Source of the DNA: JAAAOZ01 sp964496595
Lineage (GTDB): Bacteria > Chloroflexota > Anaerolineae > B4-G1 > SLSP01
Length of the DNA stretch: 28,405 bases
Direction of reading: 5' to 3'
Assembly: GCA_964496595.1 (NCBI GenBank)
Contig: CAZCAI010000047.1
Span: 1-28,405 of the forward strand
Translations under genes and position numbers: made by a program
Shown here: positions 14,257 through 22,316 of the stretch, piece by piece
Position numbering within the stretch: position 1 is the stretch's first letter
Layout: every line of letters begins with the position of its first letter
Notes under the pieces: model-generated
What the model was told of the DNA's origin: nothing
The model's input: only the letters and a program-made list of their open reading frames with translations
Databases searched by the model: none

Positions 14257-16470
14257 TCACTCCACCAGGCGGAGGAAGATGCGGTTATACAGCTCATCGA
14301 AGATGCCATCCAGGGCCGCGGTCTCCTCGGCGTGCCGATGGATGCCGCCGGTTCGCTCAGCGATCGCGCCCATTAGCTCCTGATCGGCGCCATCGCCCAG
14401 GGTGATGCCGAAGATGATGATGCCTTTATCGCGGGCCAGATTCGCAAAGTACATACTGCAATCGTGCGCGGAGGAATTATTGTGCGGCCATAACTGTCCC
14501 ATATCCGCACATTCCCGATGTTCAGGATGAAGATTACTGTTCTTATTGGGTTGGCCATCGGTCATCAGAATAATGATCTTGGCTGCGCCGGGACGTCCGT
14601 AGTGCGGCGGATCATTATCCAACGCTTCAATCGCTTCCTCAAGAGCGTCAGCGATGTTGGTGGAGCCACGGGCATAGGTCTGATTGCGAGAGTCGAGCGT
14701 ATCAATGATGGTGTTGTTGATGACGTTTTTAGTACACCCCTGGCCATTGGATTTGAGACACCGCAATTGCACAACGCGGTTCGCTTTGTCGCTGTAGGTC
14801 ACCAGGCCAACCTGATCGAAGTTAAAATCCAGCATGTTAACGAAGCGAATAGAAGCCGCGGCAGCGGAAGCCAGGGGTTGCTCATCATCGTAGAGATCGT
14901 CCATATAGCGATAGCGAGCGGGTTCCGGGAGATTGGGATCGTTACAGTTGGGCGGATTGTTGTAGCCTGTGCCGCCGGGATAACCTCCGAAACGCGCATC
15001 ACAGGGATTACACGCACTCCCCGTCCGGTTATTATCTAAATAGTCGCGATTCAGGTCAGTTGCCTGATTGGGCAGATTGGAGCCGTTATCGTCTGTAATG
15101 ATGATCCGATCCAGCGCAAAGCCCGCGCCGCCGGCCCAGATATTCAGAGTATAGGTATTCCCCGCCTCTAGATATTGGGCAAATCCGTCATAATTAGTCC
15201 CGATACCCAACCGTCCCCATAGCCAGTTGTTTTTATCGGCGCCGTTATACCCACAGCACCCCACTTGATGGAAGTAGTCATTTGAGGAGGGATTACCGTC
15301 CGACCGCCCAATTGGCGCGCCGTTAAGCCCCCAATAGACATGTCCACGATGGGAGCTGCCTCCCTGGCCCCGAATCCAGAAGTACCAGTTGCCACTTTCA
15401 GGCACGGTGAACTCATAATCAACGCGCGGAGCCGGATAGGGGCCGCCCAAATCTAAGACCCACTGATGTCGACTGCACATCTCCCCGTTAAGGAGATCGG
15501 ACCAGACACATTCCACGCCGGAGCCATCCGTAGACCCGCCAATCCGCCGCGGGGCATGGGAGATGTAAGCGCCGCGATCATCCCGCCCATAGGCGCCGGT
15601 ATCGCCCAAATGGCCGGTCTTCGGTTCGTTGACTTGGCCGTTGCGACTGAGGACCCAATAGGTGTACCCCTTACCGGGATAGGTATCGCGGTGATAGTCG
15701 CTGTTGACGTAACTGTACTCCTCAGCTTCGATGATGATGTAAGTATCGCCGCCTCGCTCATACGGGCCATCCCCGCTACCGGAGCACTGAATGGGCGGGC
15801 CATCCGCCGGCCCCCACCATGGCAACGGCCAGCGATCGCCTGCCGGATACAATTCCCCATCTCTAGGCGTCCAACAGCCATGGCAGAGGGTGAAGAACTC
15901 CATCGAACCAGATTCGTCGAAGGCTAACATAATATCCAGGTCTTGGATGTTCTCGGCCATCGCGCTGCCGGCGACCGGAACACTGCCGAAGCCCAGAAAT
16001 CCCATAAAGTACATGCGAACATTTTGCACCAGCTCGACGCGGAAGCGACTCCCTTGATTTTCTTTCGCATTCAGCCGGATGATGAACGAGGCATCGTTGG
16101 GATCTGCCGGGCCGGAGACATGGTGGTAAGTCGGTTCACCCGAAGCACCACCGGGGGCAGTCGCCACCTCCAGACGAACGTTAGGGTCAGTACACGGGTT
16201 ATCAACGTCAATGGGATCCCCCAGGCCGCAGTCGTAATCGTTCTCGGCCAGGTACTCTAAGGCGCGCAATCCGGCGGCATTCTCCAGAGGCAACTCTGAT
16301 GCTGCCGCCAGGGCCGCGGCATCAGCGGCGCGCTGGATACGGACGCGCTCGATGTAGGCCAATCCCAGATCGACGCCCAATCCAACGAATCCCACCAACG
16401 CTATGATAGCAAAGGCCACCAGGATAAGACTTTGTCCCTCTTCCCGTGGGAACACAACATCTTTTTCCAT
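14257..16470 (-). CDS. TadG-like protein with vWA domain split by a CBM-like insert (cluster 2)
   Basis: A 737-aa protein. The N-terminus EEGQSLILVAFAIIALVG and helix (about 14-35), then ERVRIQRAADAAALAAA, mark a TadG-like protein. A vWA domain begins at about 178 with the MIDAS DESGS (D185, S187, S189). It is broken by about 320 residues and resumes near 522 (PLASAAAASIRFVNMLDF, VGLVTYSDKA, GSTNIADAL with T604, ILMTDGQPN with D638), so all metal-coordinating motifs are present. The insert contains a CBM6/35-like segment (about 244-460): YIIIEAEEY, YEFTVPESGNWYFWIRG, YLEAGNTYTLNIW and LDRIIITDD. The frame opens at 16518, but the ATG at 16470 has GGAGG 8 nt upstream. A terminator follows. It is probably a surface adhesion subunit. 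Confidence 0.85.
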   Translation of the reverse strand: MEKDVVFPREEGQSLILVAFAIIALVGFVGLGVDLGLAYIERVRIQRAADAAALAAASELPLENAAGLRALEYLAENDYDCGLGDPIDVDNPCTDPNVRLEVATAPGGASGEPTYHHVSGPADPNDASFIIRLNAKENQGSRFRVELVQNVRMYFMGFLGFGSVPVAGSAMAENIQDLDIMLAFDESGSMEFFTLCHGCWTPRDGELYPAGDRWPLPWWGPADGPPIQCSGSGDGPYERGGDTYIIIEAEEYSYVNSDYHRDTYPGKGYTYWVLSRNGQVNEPKTGHLGDTGAYGRDDRGAYISHAPRRIGGSTDGSGVECVWSDLLNGEMCSRHQWVLDLGGPYPAPRVDYEFTVPESGNWYFWIRGQGGSSHRGHVYWGLNGAPIGRSDGNPSSNDYFHQVGCCGYNGADKNNWLWGRLGIGTNYDGFAQYLEAGNTYTLNIWAGGAGFALDRIIITDDNGSNLPNQATDLNRDYLDNNRTGSACNPCDARFGGYPGGTGYNNPPNCNDPNLPEPARYRYMDDLYDDEQPLASAAAASIRFVNMLDFNFDQVGLVTYSDKANRVVQLRCLKSNGQGCTKNVINNTIIDTLDSRNQTYARGSTNIADALEEAIEALDNDPPHYGRPGAAKIIILMTDGQPNKNSNLHPEHRECADMGQLWPHNNSSAHDCSMYFANLARDKGIIIFGITLGDGADQELMGAIAERTGGIHRHAEETAALDGIFDELYNRIFLRLVE

Positions 16471-16531
16471 CAACCATACCTCCTCGTTCTTAATGATCTC
16501 CCCGGCGTAGCGGCTCACTCATCTCAAAATA

Positions 16532-17309
16532 TCACAACTTAGAATCAATCGTCACCCGCATTGTGGAACGGAAATAGAGCGGCACAGGATTAGGCAGCGG
16601 AAGAATATCAGGATAATCTAAGATCAGATCGTGTTCCAGGTATGTTTCGACAATGATGAGTTTATTCGAGTGCGTGGCATACCCCCCTTCCGAACGTAAC
16701 TCGTTGATCCGGGTATTAATCGTGTTATTCTCCTGCTCGATAAGATCAACATTCAGCGCCTCATAGTCAGGGGGCAGAGTTCCTCTGATCGTACGGGAGA
16801 ATTGACTCCCATCTTCAGCGGGAATCCGGGTGACGATCACACAAAGGTTATCGTCCGTATCAAAGTAAGGTTCAAAGACGCCGCCCTCCTCGCCGCCCAT
16901 GCCGCCGGAGGCTATCACCCGATCGATCACAAGCTCATCATCGTAGCGCGGCCCACGCGATGCTAAGCGCACGGCCTCCCGATTGGCGTTGGCCAGTCGC
17001 ATATAATCGAACATCGTAAAGCCCACCTCGACCAGCCCAATGGCGAAGAGTAGAAGGATCGGCAATACCAGGGCCAACTCCACCATACTTTGCCCTTTAT
17101 GCATCGCACGTACTATGTTTGCCTTCTTTGTCCTCTTTGTCCTCTTTGTCCTCTTTGTCCNNNNNNNNNNNNNNNNNNNNNNNNNNNNNNNNNNNNNNNN
17201 NNNNNNNNNNNNNNNNNNNNNNNNNNNNNNNNNNNNNNNNNNNNNNNNNNNNNNNNNNNNTCTTTGTCCTCTTTGTCCTCTTTGTCCTCTTTGTCCATTT
17301 TACAATCAT
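16532..17309 (-). CDS. Small TadE-family protein with (Thr-Lys-Arg)n N-terminal tail (cluster 2; contains assembly gap)
   Basis: The TadE signature G-QSMVE-LALVLPILLLFAIGL follows the internal ATG at 17104, but that ATG has no ribosome binding site. Upstream, the 9-bp repeat stays in the same frame and encodes Thr-Lys-Arg. The frame starts at an ATG at 17309 with AGGAGG (17316-17321) 6 nt before it, and that ATG overlaps the TGA of the previous gene (ATGA). The protein therefore reads MIVKW, (TKR)n, TKKANIVRAMHKGQSMVE. The flanks on both sides of the N run end at whole repeat units, so any whole number of units keeps the frame. The paralogue at 6076 also has a basic tail. The length of the tail is unknown. 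The extracytoplasmic part has about 155 residues. Confidence 0.75.
17125..17296. repeat. 9-bp tandem repeat (TCTTTGTCC), coding on the minus strand
   Basis: Four perfect copies (17125-17160) and four more (17261-17296) flank the gap. Read on the minus strand the unit GGACAAAGA encodes Thr-Lys-Arg in the TadE frame. Repeat number cannot be read from this assembly. Confidence 0.9.
17161..17260. other. Scaffold gap of 100 N inside the 9-bp repeat
   Basis: Exactly 100 N, the usual placeholder for a gap of unknown size. Translations across it with this length are out of frame and should not be used. Confidence 0.95.
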
Positions 17310-17905
17310 GGTCCACCTCCTGAAAGTGCTTCTCCTGTTCGTGCATCCACTTCCCAGGATTCTAATAATTCGCCTCCTGTGCTGAGGACGTTGATCTGCC
17401 ATACCAACCTGCCGTCCTCTCGATTCCTTAGATGCATGTAGAGGCTATGCGCCACATTGTAGGCCCACAAGGAGGCTCCGCGCGTCTCCCACCATCGATT
17501 CAGGACTTGGTCGCTATCCACCTGCCAGGCGTCGATATCGATGGTGCGTTGCTTGTACAGTGCGGTCTTCTCGCGAAGCACCCAAATCTTATCCGGTTGT
17601 ACCAACACAATAGCCAGTTTGTTTTGAGTGGGAGAGTATGCCTGGAAGCTCCACCCGCTGCTCTGCCCCTCAGTTTTCAATCGAGAGGCAGAAATAGCTA
17701 CAAATTGCGTATCCGAGGCCCATTGTTGCGCCCAGGGTTGGACTGCCTGGTACGCCTCGCGCGCCGTCTTGCCACTTCCCAACTCAGGCGGCGCGCCATA
17801 CATCGTCGTCGTAGAAACACCGGGTTGGACAAAGCTAATAAAGAGCACGGTTGCGATGGCTAACAAGATTGTAACCAAGCCCAGCAACCAGAATTCGCGC
17901 CTCAT
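17306..17905 (-). CDS. Single-TM PepSY-like exported protein (cluster 2)
   Basis: A 199-aa protein with one N-terminal membrane helix (about 6-26) and an extracytoplasmic domain ending GGELLESWEVDARTGEALSG, like the close of a PepSY-type domain. It is a diverged relative of the protein at 5383-6033 and has the same place in its cluster, between the large and the small TadE genes. It starts 33 bp after the large TadE gene with only a weak ribosome binding site. Its stop overlaps the start of the small TadE gene by 4 bp (ATGA). A chaperone- or inhibitor-like role for TadE proteins is possible but not shown. Confidence 0.7.
   Translation of the reverse strand: MRREFWLLGLVTILLAIATVLFISFVQPGVSTTTMYGAPPELGSGKTAREAYQAVQPWAQQWASDTQFVAISASRLKTEGQSSGWSFQAYSPTQNKLAIVLVQPDKIWVLREKTALYKQRTIDIDAWQVDSDQVLNRWWETRGASLWAYNVAHSLYMHLRNREDGRLVWQINVLSTGGELLESWEVDARTGEALSGGGP
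17316..17321 (-). promoter_or_regulatory. Ribosome binding site that fixes the TadE start at 17309
   Basis: AGGAGG on the minus strand, 6 nt before the ATG at 17309. It lies inside the end of the upstream gene, as expected for translational coupling, and it argues for the repeat being translated. Confidence 0.8.
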
Positions 17906-17938
17906 AGATCTTTGCCGTTCGGGAATAGCATCAGGAAT

Positions 17939-20900
17939 TTACTTGAGCAACAAGTCCACATTTTCGCGACGCTCATCAGCCGCCACACTCACTTCCGTGA
18001 CAGCCGTGCGCAACACATCGTCAATCATCGCCTCCGCGTAGACGACATACTCCCCCGGCGGGATGTCATAGAAGCCATAGGATCCATCTTGGATGGTGAT
18101 CGTATCATAAACCTGACCATTCTGGGCATAAGCATAGACTTCCGCGCCTTTGGATACCCGTCGGCCCTGATACCAAACAACCCCATGAATGGATGCCATG
18201 CCTGGCTCTGGTTCTGGTTCTGCCCATTGAGTACAAACTTGCGCACTGATGTTATCTAAGTAGAAGAATGTGCCATCGTAATCGCCGTCGTGGGTCGCAT
18301 CCCAGTAGATCCGCACCATCTCCCCGGCGTAATCCGCCACATTAAAGTGGTCTCCCAGGTTCACGGATTTCAGATGCCACGTGCCCGTGACTTCGCTGCC
18401 GTCGATGACATCTTGCGGCGCGACGATGCTATCATCGCCGACCGTCTTCAACTCCAGTGAAACCTTGTCATCGGGATCGGGCGCCACGCCATTACTACAA
18501 TCCAAATTACTCGCATCGACTAAGTAATAGCCTTCCACCACCAAGGTAGAGATCGAATAGACCTCTGTCGGGATCAGCACATCCTGATAAAGGTAAGGAT
18601 TCAAGTTGTTCTGCGAACAAGAAGGCTCATAGGACCCCAAAGAGGCGTGCAACCGCATCGAGAATGTCCCTTCGTAATGCTCCAAAGAGGAGCGCCGGTA
18701 TGCTAACGGTTCCCCGGCGCTCCAAAATTCGAAGACCGTATCCGGGTTACCCTCAAAGCTGGGGATGCTGATCAGTTCCTCACACTCGATCAATCCCGGC
18801 GGTCGCGGCGACGGATCCACACCTATGTCGGAACCGCGACAGATACGGAAATCATCCACGATGCCGATGCCGTGGCGACCGCTATTATAAGAAGCGTGGG
18901 CGATTCCCACCAATCCTAAATCGCGCGGCGCCGTATGCGTTCCGTAATCGCCTTCCCAATCACTCCCTTCTGGATCGCTGGCGTAGGAGGTATAGTAGCC
19001 ATAGGTGTTCCCTTCGCGCACGATCCTGACCCAGATGGGTAAATCAATTTCGTAATCATTCGAACCGGCAACCCGATTTCCGCCACCGCCACTATATTCG
19101 CGATAGGCCGCCTGCTCCGCGGCTGGATCCTTAGCATGCGTAGCCATGTTCATCACATACGGCGCGGATCGGTCGGTGCTTTCGCGTACGTGCAGCCCCA
19201 CCTTAGCAAATTGATTGGTGTCCGGTTCCTGGATAATCTTGAGGCGGGCGTCAAAGTCATCCTCCCACGGGAGGTAAAGATAGTAGTAGTTATTGCTCCC
19301 TCCCCAAAGGGTTCTTCCGTTGCTGCTGATCTCCAACTCTCCATTCCCGTTGACGCTCGTACTGCCGTTGCAATCCCTGGCGACCGTTTGCCACTCTGGA
19401 TCCAGACCGTCGTTGAAATCGTCCTCGAAACATGTCGTGAAGGTAATCGGGCCAAAGGTGTTATTGTCCTCATCCACCTCATCGATATAATTGGTGGAAT
19501 CGACCTGTGCCCAAAGCTTGTTCTCTCCCAACTCGCTGACCTGCACCTCCATCGTCAACGTCTTGGAGGCCAACGGCCCCAGCGTTTCCACCCACTGCTT
19601 CTCGCCGCCGATCTGGCCCACGTAGGGTTCACGGGGCAGGTGCGCATAAACATCCACATCGAACGGCCCGTCGGTGACCGTCACATTCCTGGTATTCGAT
19701 ATATCAACGGTGACAGCAATCACATCGCCCGTGGCGATCTCTTCCAACGGGACTCCAACTTGCACGTCGGTGATGATCAGATCGGACTTGACCGGTTGGA
19801 CAAAAATATCAGAGGAGTAAGCGACCAACGAGGTTGCCAGCCCACAGCCGCCTGTGGGGTCGTTCGCCAGACTATGAGATTCGATACGATATTCGCCTGC
19901 TGCATTCTCCGGCGCCTGAACCTCGACATCTAAAAGATCCCATGTATCAGGATCGACCGTCAGATCGGTCTGCATTTGCAATGTCACATCCACCGGCGGT
20001 TCATCGGCCGTGGGGCTGGGGCACCACCAGAGGGCGTAGTCATTCAAATCCGGATCATGATTGCGCAGATGGACGCCGATCACATCCAACGGTTCCGGCC
20101 TATAATTCGTAACGACAATGAACGGGCCTCCAACCTCCCACTCTTTCACGGCGGTATCGAAGGCTTCATCGGCGTCTTGAACGCCATCCCCATCCTCATC
20201 GGCCCAGACGGTAATATCTGCCACCGTCGGCTCATTCGCATAGATCGTCGCGCTGGCCTCTCCCTGATCATTGGTCACCACCGTCACTTCCTGGTTGTCG
20301 CCAGCGCCGCTATAATCAAAGTCGCCTTCATTGGTGCTAAAAATAATCGGCACGTCTGCGATATCCTCCGTCCCTTCAAAGAGATGCGCCACGATCTCAT
20401 GGGCGCGATCATCGGGGAGCAGATTGATGGCGGTCTCGAAATTCAACTCCAACTCTCGCGGGGCCGGCGTGGGTGATGGGCCGGGCGTGGGGGTGTTATC
20501 CGGCGGATCCGTGGGCGGGGGATCATCGCCTTCCGGCGGCGCGACCGGCGTGATGGGACGCGGCGTCGGCGGCAGTTGCGAACCTAATCCCGACTCGACG
20601 CCTTCATTGATCATCTCAAAGTCGCTATCCACCTCGACGTGCGCCCAAGGGAAGATCGTATTGTAAAACATCAGTTCGACGTTGTGAACCACCTGAACGC
20701 GCACCGGCAGGCCGGGCAAACCAGGAGCATCGATCTGTTCCGGCTCATCGTAGCCCTGGAAGCCCCACACGCGCACCCCGAACATCCCCGGCGTGTCCAA
20801 ATGCGTGCTGATACAATCTTCTTCCAGACAAGGGGCTGAGATGCGCAACCCCGCGGCCGCATCCTGTGCTCGCCGCTTGATCAATGCCACGCGCCGCTCG

Positions 20901-21154
20901 TAATAGTCATCATCGCTCTCTGATCCGCCGCCTTGAGGACACATCGGCCAACTTTGATTATCCTCCCCGAGACACTGGCCCTGCACAGGCTGATACGTGA
21001 CAGCAAAACGCGCCGCCTCGCGGGCGGCGTGATTCACGGTCAAATAGCCTTGCACAATCATAGCTCCGTCAATGATCGTCGCAAATAATAAAAGTAATAT
21101 GGGAAGAACAAGCGCAAACTCGACCAGTGCTTGTCCGGGTTTATTTAGGCGCAT
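17939..21154 (-). CDS. Giant TadE-headed multidomain surface protein (cluster 2)
   Basis: A 1071-aa protein. The head G-QALVE-FALVLPILLLLFA (about 7-26) is a TadE-like pseudopilin signature. Residues about 45-190 are a beta-rich domain with Cys pairs. A Pro/Thr linker (about 192-230) leads to an Ig/invasin-like segment (about 231-325). A CARDB-like domain (about 453-571, EVDEDNN), a concanavalin/laminin-G-like segment (about 576-771, FEDDFNDGLDPEW to VDDFRI), a jelly-roll-like carbohydrate-binding-type segment (about 798-973) and a carboxypeptidase-regulatory-like domain (about 986-1071, DGSYGFYDIPPGEYVV) follow. The frame opens at 21202, but that ATG would lie at the 5' end of the mRNA. The ATG at 21154 has GGAGG (21164-21168) 9 nt upstream. 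It is a longer version of the 2101 protein, with extra glycan-binding-like domains. Confidence 0.8.
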   Translation of the reverse strand: MRLNKPGQALVEFALVLPILLLLFATIIDGAMIVQGYLTVNHAAREAARFAVTYQPVQGQCLGEDNQSWPMCPQGGGSESDDDYYERRVALIKRRAQDAAAGLRISAPCLEEDCISTHLDTPGMFGVRVWGFQGYDEPEQIDAPGLPGLPVRVQVVHNVELMFYNTIFPWAHVEVDSDFEMINEGVESGLGSQLPPTPRPITPVAPPEGDDPPPTDPPDNTPTPGPSPTPAPRELELNFETAINLLPDDRAHEIVAHLFEGTEDIADVPIIFSTNEGDFDYSGAGDNQEVTVVTNDQGEASATIYANEPTVADITVWADEDGDGVQDADEAFDTAVKEWEVGGPFIVVTNYRPEPLDVIGVHLRNHDPDLNDYALWWCPSPTADEPPVDVTLQMQTDLTVDPDTWDLLDVEVQAPENAAGEYRIESHSLANDPTGGCGLATSLVAYSSDIFVQPVKSDLIITDVQVGVPLEEIATGDVIAVTVDISNTRNVTVTDGPFDVDVYAHLPREPYVGQIGGEKQWVETLGPLASKTLTMEVQVSELGENKLWAQVDSTNYIDEVDEDNNTFGPITFTTCFEDDFNDGLDPEWQTVARDCNGSTSVNGNGELEISSNGRTLWGGSNNYYYLYLPWEDDFDARLKIIQEPDTNQFAKVGLHVRESTDRSAPYVMNMATHAKDPAAEQAAYREYSGGGGNRVAGSNDYEIDLPIWVRIVREGNTYGYYTSYASDPEGSDWEGDYGTHTAPRDLGLVGIAHASYNSGRHGIGIVDDFRICRGSDIGVDPSPRPPGLIECEELISIPSFEGNPDTVFEFWSAGEPLAYRRSSLEHYEGTFSMRLHASLGSYEPSCSQNNLNPYLYQDVLIPTEVYSISTLVVEGYYLVDASNLDCSNGVAPDPDDKVSLELKTVGDDSIVAPQDVIDGSEVTGTWHLKSVNLGDHFNVADYAGEMVRIYWDATHDGDYDGTFFYLDNISAQVCTQWAEPEPEPGMASIHGVVWYQGRRVSKGAEVYAYAQNGQVYDTITIQDGSYGFYDIPPGEYVVYAEAMIDDVLRTAVTEVSVAADERRENVDLLLK

Positions 21155-21212
21155 ATTACCCTTCCTCCGTAATTTTACTTGACAAAGTGACCCGCCCTTC
21201 ACTTAAGTTTGG

Positions 21213-21240
21213 ATTATAAAAGACACTCGCAGAATGTCAA
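21213..21240 (-). promoter_or_regulatory. Consensus sigma-70 promoter of surface cluster 2
   Basis: On the minus strand TTGACA (21235-21240), a 16-nt spacer and TATAAT (21213-21218): both boxes match the consensus exactly. The predicted start is near 21206, giving a leader of about 52 nt with a strong ribosome binding site. This cluster appears to be driven by the housekeeping sigma factor rather than by the ECF factors. Confidence 0.8.
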
Positions 21241-21347
21241 ACAAATGGTTTAAAAATCGCTAGAATATGGCATCTTCCTTCTACTCACTACATCGCATCG
21301 CCCCCGCCTGCGGTTACGTCGACTTTTGGATCTATCTCAATCTATCT

Positions 21348-21612
21348 TAATATCCCCGACTAGCTATCTGACACTTTTAGAAAACAGCTCACGGATTTTC
21401 ACGGATTACACGGATTTTTTAGATCTTTCAGCGGATCAGTGAATTGCGAATTGCGAATTTAGAATTTTAAATCCTTACTCAATAGCATTATTCGCAATTC
21501 GCAATTCGCAATTCTAAATTCCAAATTACAGAATCGGCTACCGGAAAGATTTCTTAAATGTAAAAAGCGTTAATCCGTGAGCTAAGAAGTGTCGGGTGAC
21601 TAATATCCCCGA
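21348..21612. mobile_element. MITE-like element with inverted ends and 12-bp flanking direct repeats
   Basis: TAATATCCCCGA at 21348-21359 recurs at 21601-21612 and flanks about 241 bp. Inside, GACACTT (21370-21376) and AGCTCACGGATT (21386-21397) are matched in inverted order by AATCCGTGAGCT (21572-21583) and AAGTGTC (21587-21593). The middle is a second AT-rich inverted repeat made of ATTGCGAATTGCGAATTTAG and its complement. No transposase is encoded. Part of the core (21442-21482) recurs at 28212-28252 with two mismatches. It fits a non-autonomous insertion in the divergent promoter region; the flanking repeats could also be chance. Confidence 0.55.
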
Positions 21613-21644
21613 AAATTCCTAAAAATCCTCCAACTCGACGTATC

Positions 21645-21672
21645 TGGACGGACGGCTCAGGCGATATATAAT
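21645..21672 (+). promoter_or_regulatory. Sigma-70-type promoter candidate for sigma module 3
   Basis: TGGACG (21645-21650), a 16-nt spacer and a perfect TATAAT (21667-21672) about 65 nt before the sigma gene. The ECF-type element found before modules 1 and 2 is not seen here. Confidence 0.5.
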
Positions 21673-21736
21673 ATGAGGGTGCGAGAATGTCTTTTAACAT
21701 TTATCAGTCAACCGAAGCCTACGCACAATAAAATCT

Positions 21737-22303
21737 ATGCACCCTTCTGAAGAAAGTAATTTAATTCAACGCGCCAAAACGGGCGATCAATCGGCTCTGA
21801 GCGATCTCTACGAACATTACGTGGATAAAATCTACCGCTTCCTCTTCTATCGCACCGGCGATGAGATGGTCGCAGAAGACCTGACGGCGACGGTCTTTAC
21901 GCAGATGATCACGGGCCTGCCCAAATACGAAGATCGCGGCTTACCCTTTGGCGCGTGGCTCTTTCGCATCGCGCGGTCACGGCTGGCTGATTATTGGCGC
22001 AGCGTCGAGCGGCGGGAACGACGTCAGACCCAGATCAAGCAACGCGAGGCTCTGAAAATCGATATGACCGCGCACCCATTGGAGGAGCGCTTCGATCACG
22101 AGGGCCTGCAACAGGCCTTCGAATATCTCACCGAGGCCGAGCGCGAGATAATCTTATTGCGATTTGCCGGCGGGCTGAGCAATAAAGAAATCGCGACGGT
22201 GACGCACAGCAATCACAACGCGGTGAAGAGTATGATGTACCGCGCTCTGACGAAACTGCGTAAGATCTTGGAGCGTAAAGCCTCATTTGCCGGGGAAGAA
22301 TGA
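21737..22303 (+). CDS. ECF-family RNA polymerase sigma factor (module 3)
   Basis: A 188-aa sigma factor, more diverged than the other two. Region 2 shows SDLYEHYVDKIYRFLFYRTG and AEDLTATVFTQMITGL (about residues 20-60), then AWLFRIARSRLADYWR. Region 4 shows EREIILLRFAGGLSNKEIAT with a helix-turn-helix ending in MMYRALTKLRK. No clear ribosome binding site precedes the ATG. It is divergent from surface cluster 2, with the MITE-like element and both promoters in the shared spacer. A DUF5667 gene follows 13 bp downstream. Confidence 0.9.
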   Translation: MHPSEESNLIQRAKTGDQSALSDLYEHYVDKIYRFLFYRTGDEMVAEDLTATVFTQMITGLPKYEDRGLPFGAWLFRIARSRLADYWRSVERRERRQTQIKQREALKIDMTAHPLEERFDHEGLQQAFEYLTEAEREIILLRFAGGLSNKEIATVTHSNHNAVKSMMYRALTKLRKILERKASFAGEE

Positions 22304-22316
22304 TCAAGGATGATCT

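Noticed and set aside
17125..17296. CRISPR array
   Set aside because: Units are 9 bp with no spacers; no cas genes are present. The same applies to the 11-bp repeat at 23083-23261.
17113..17346. Minus-strand frame giving MDKEDKEDKE or GQRGQR repeats across the gap
   Set aside because: It depends on the arbitrary 100-N length; the frame with the ribosome binding site and stop-start overlap is the Thr-Lys-Arg frame leading into TadE.
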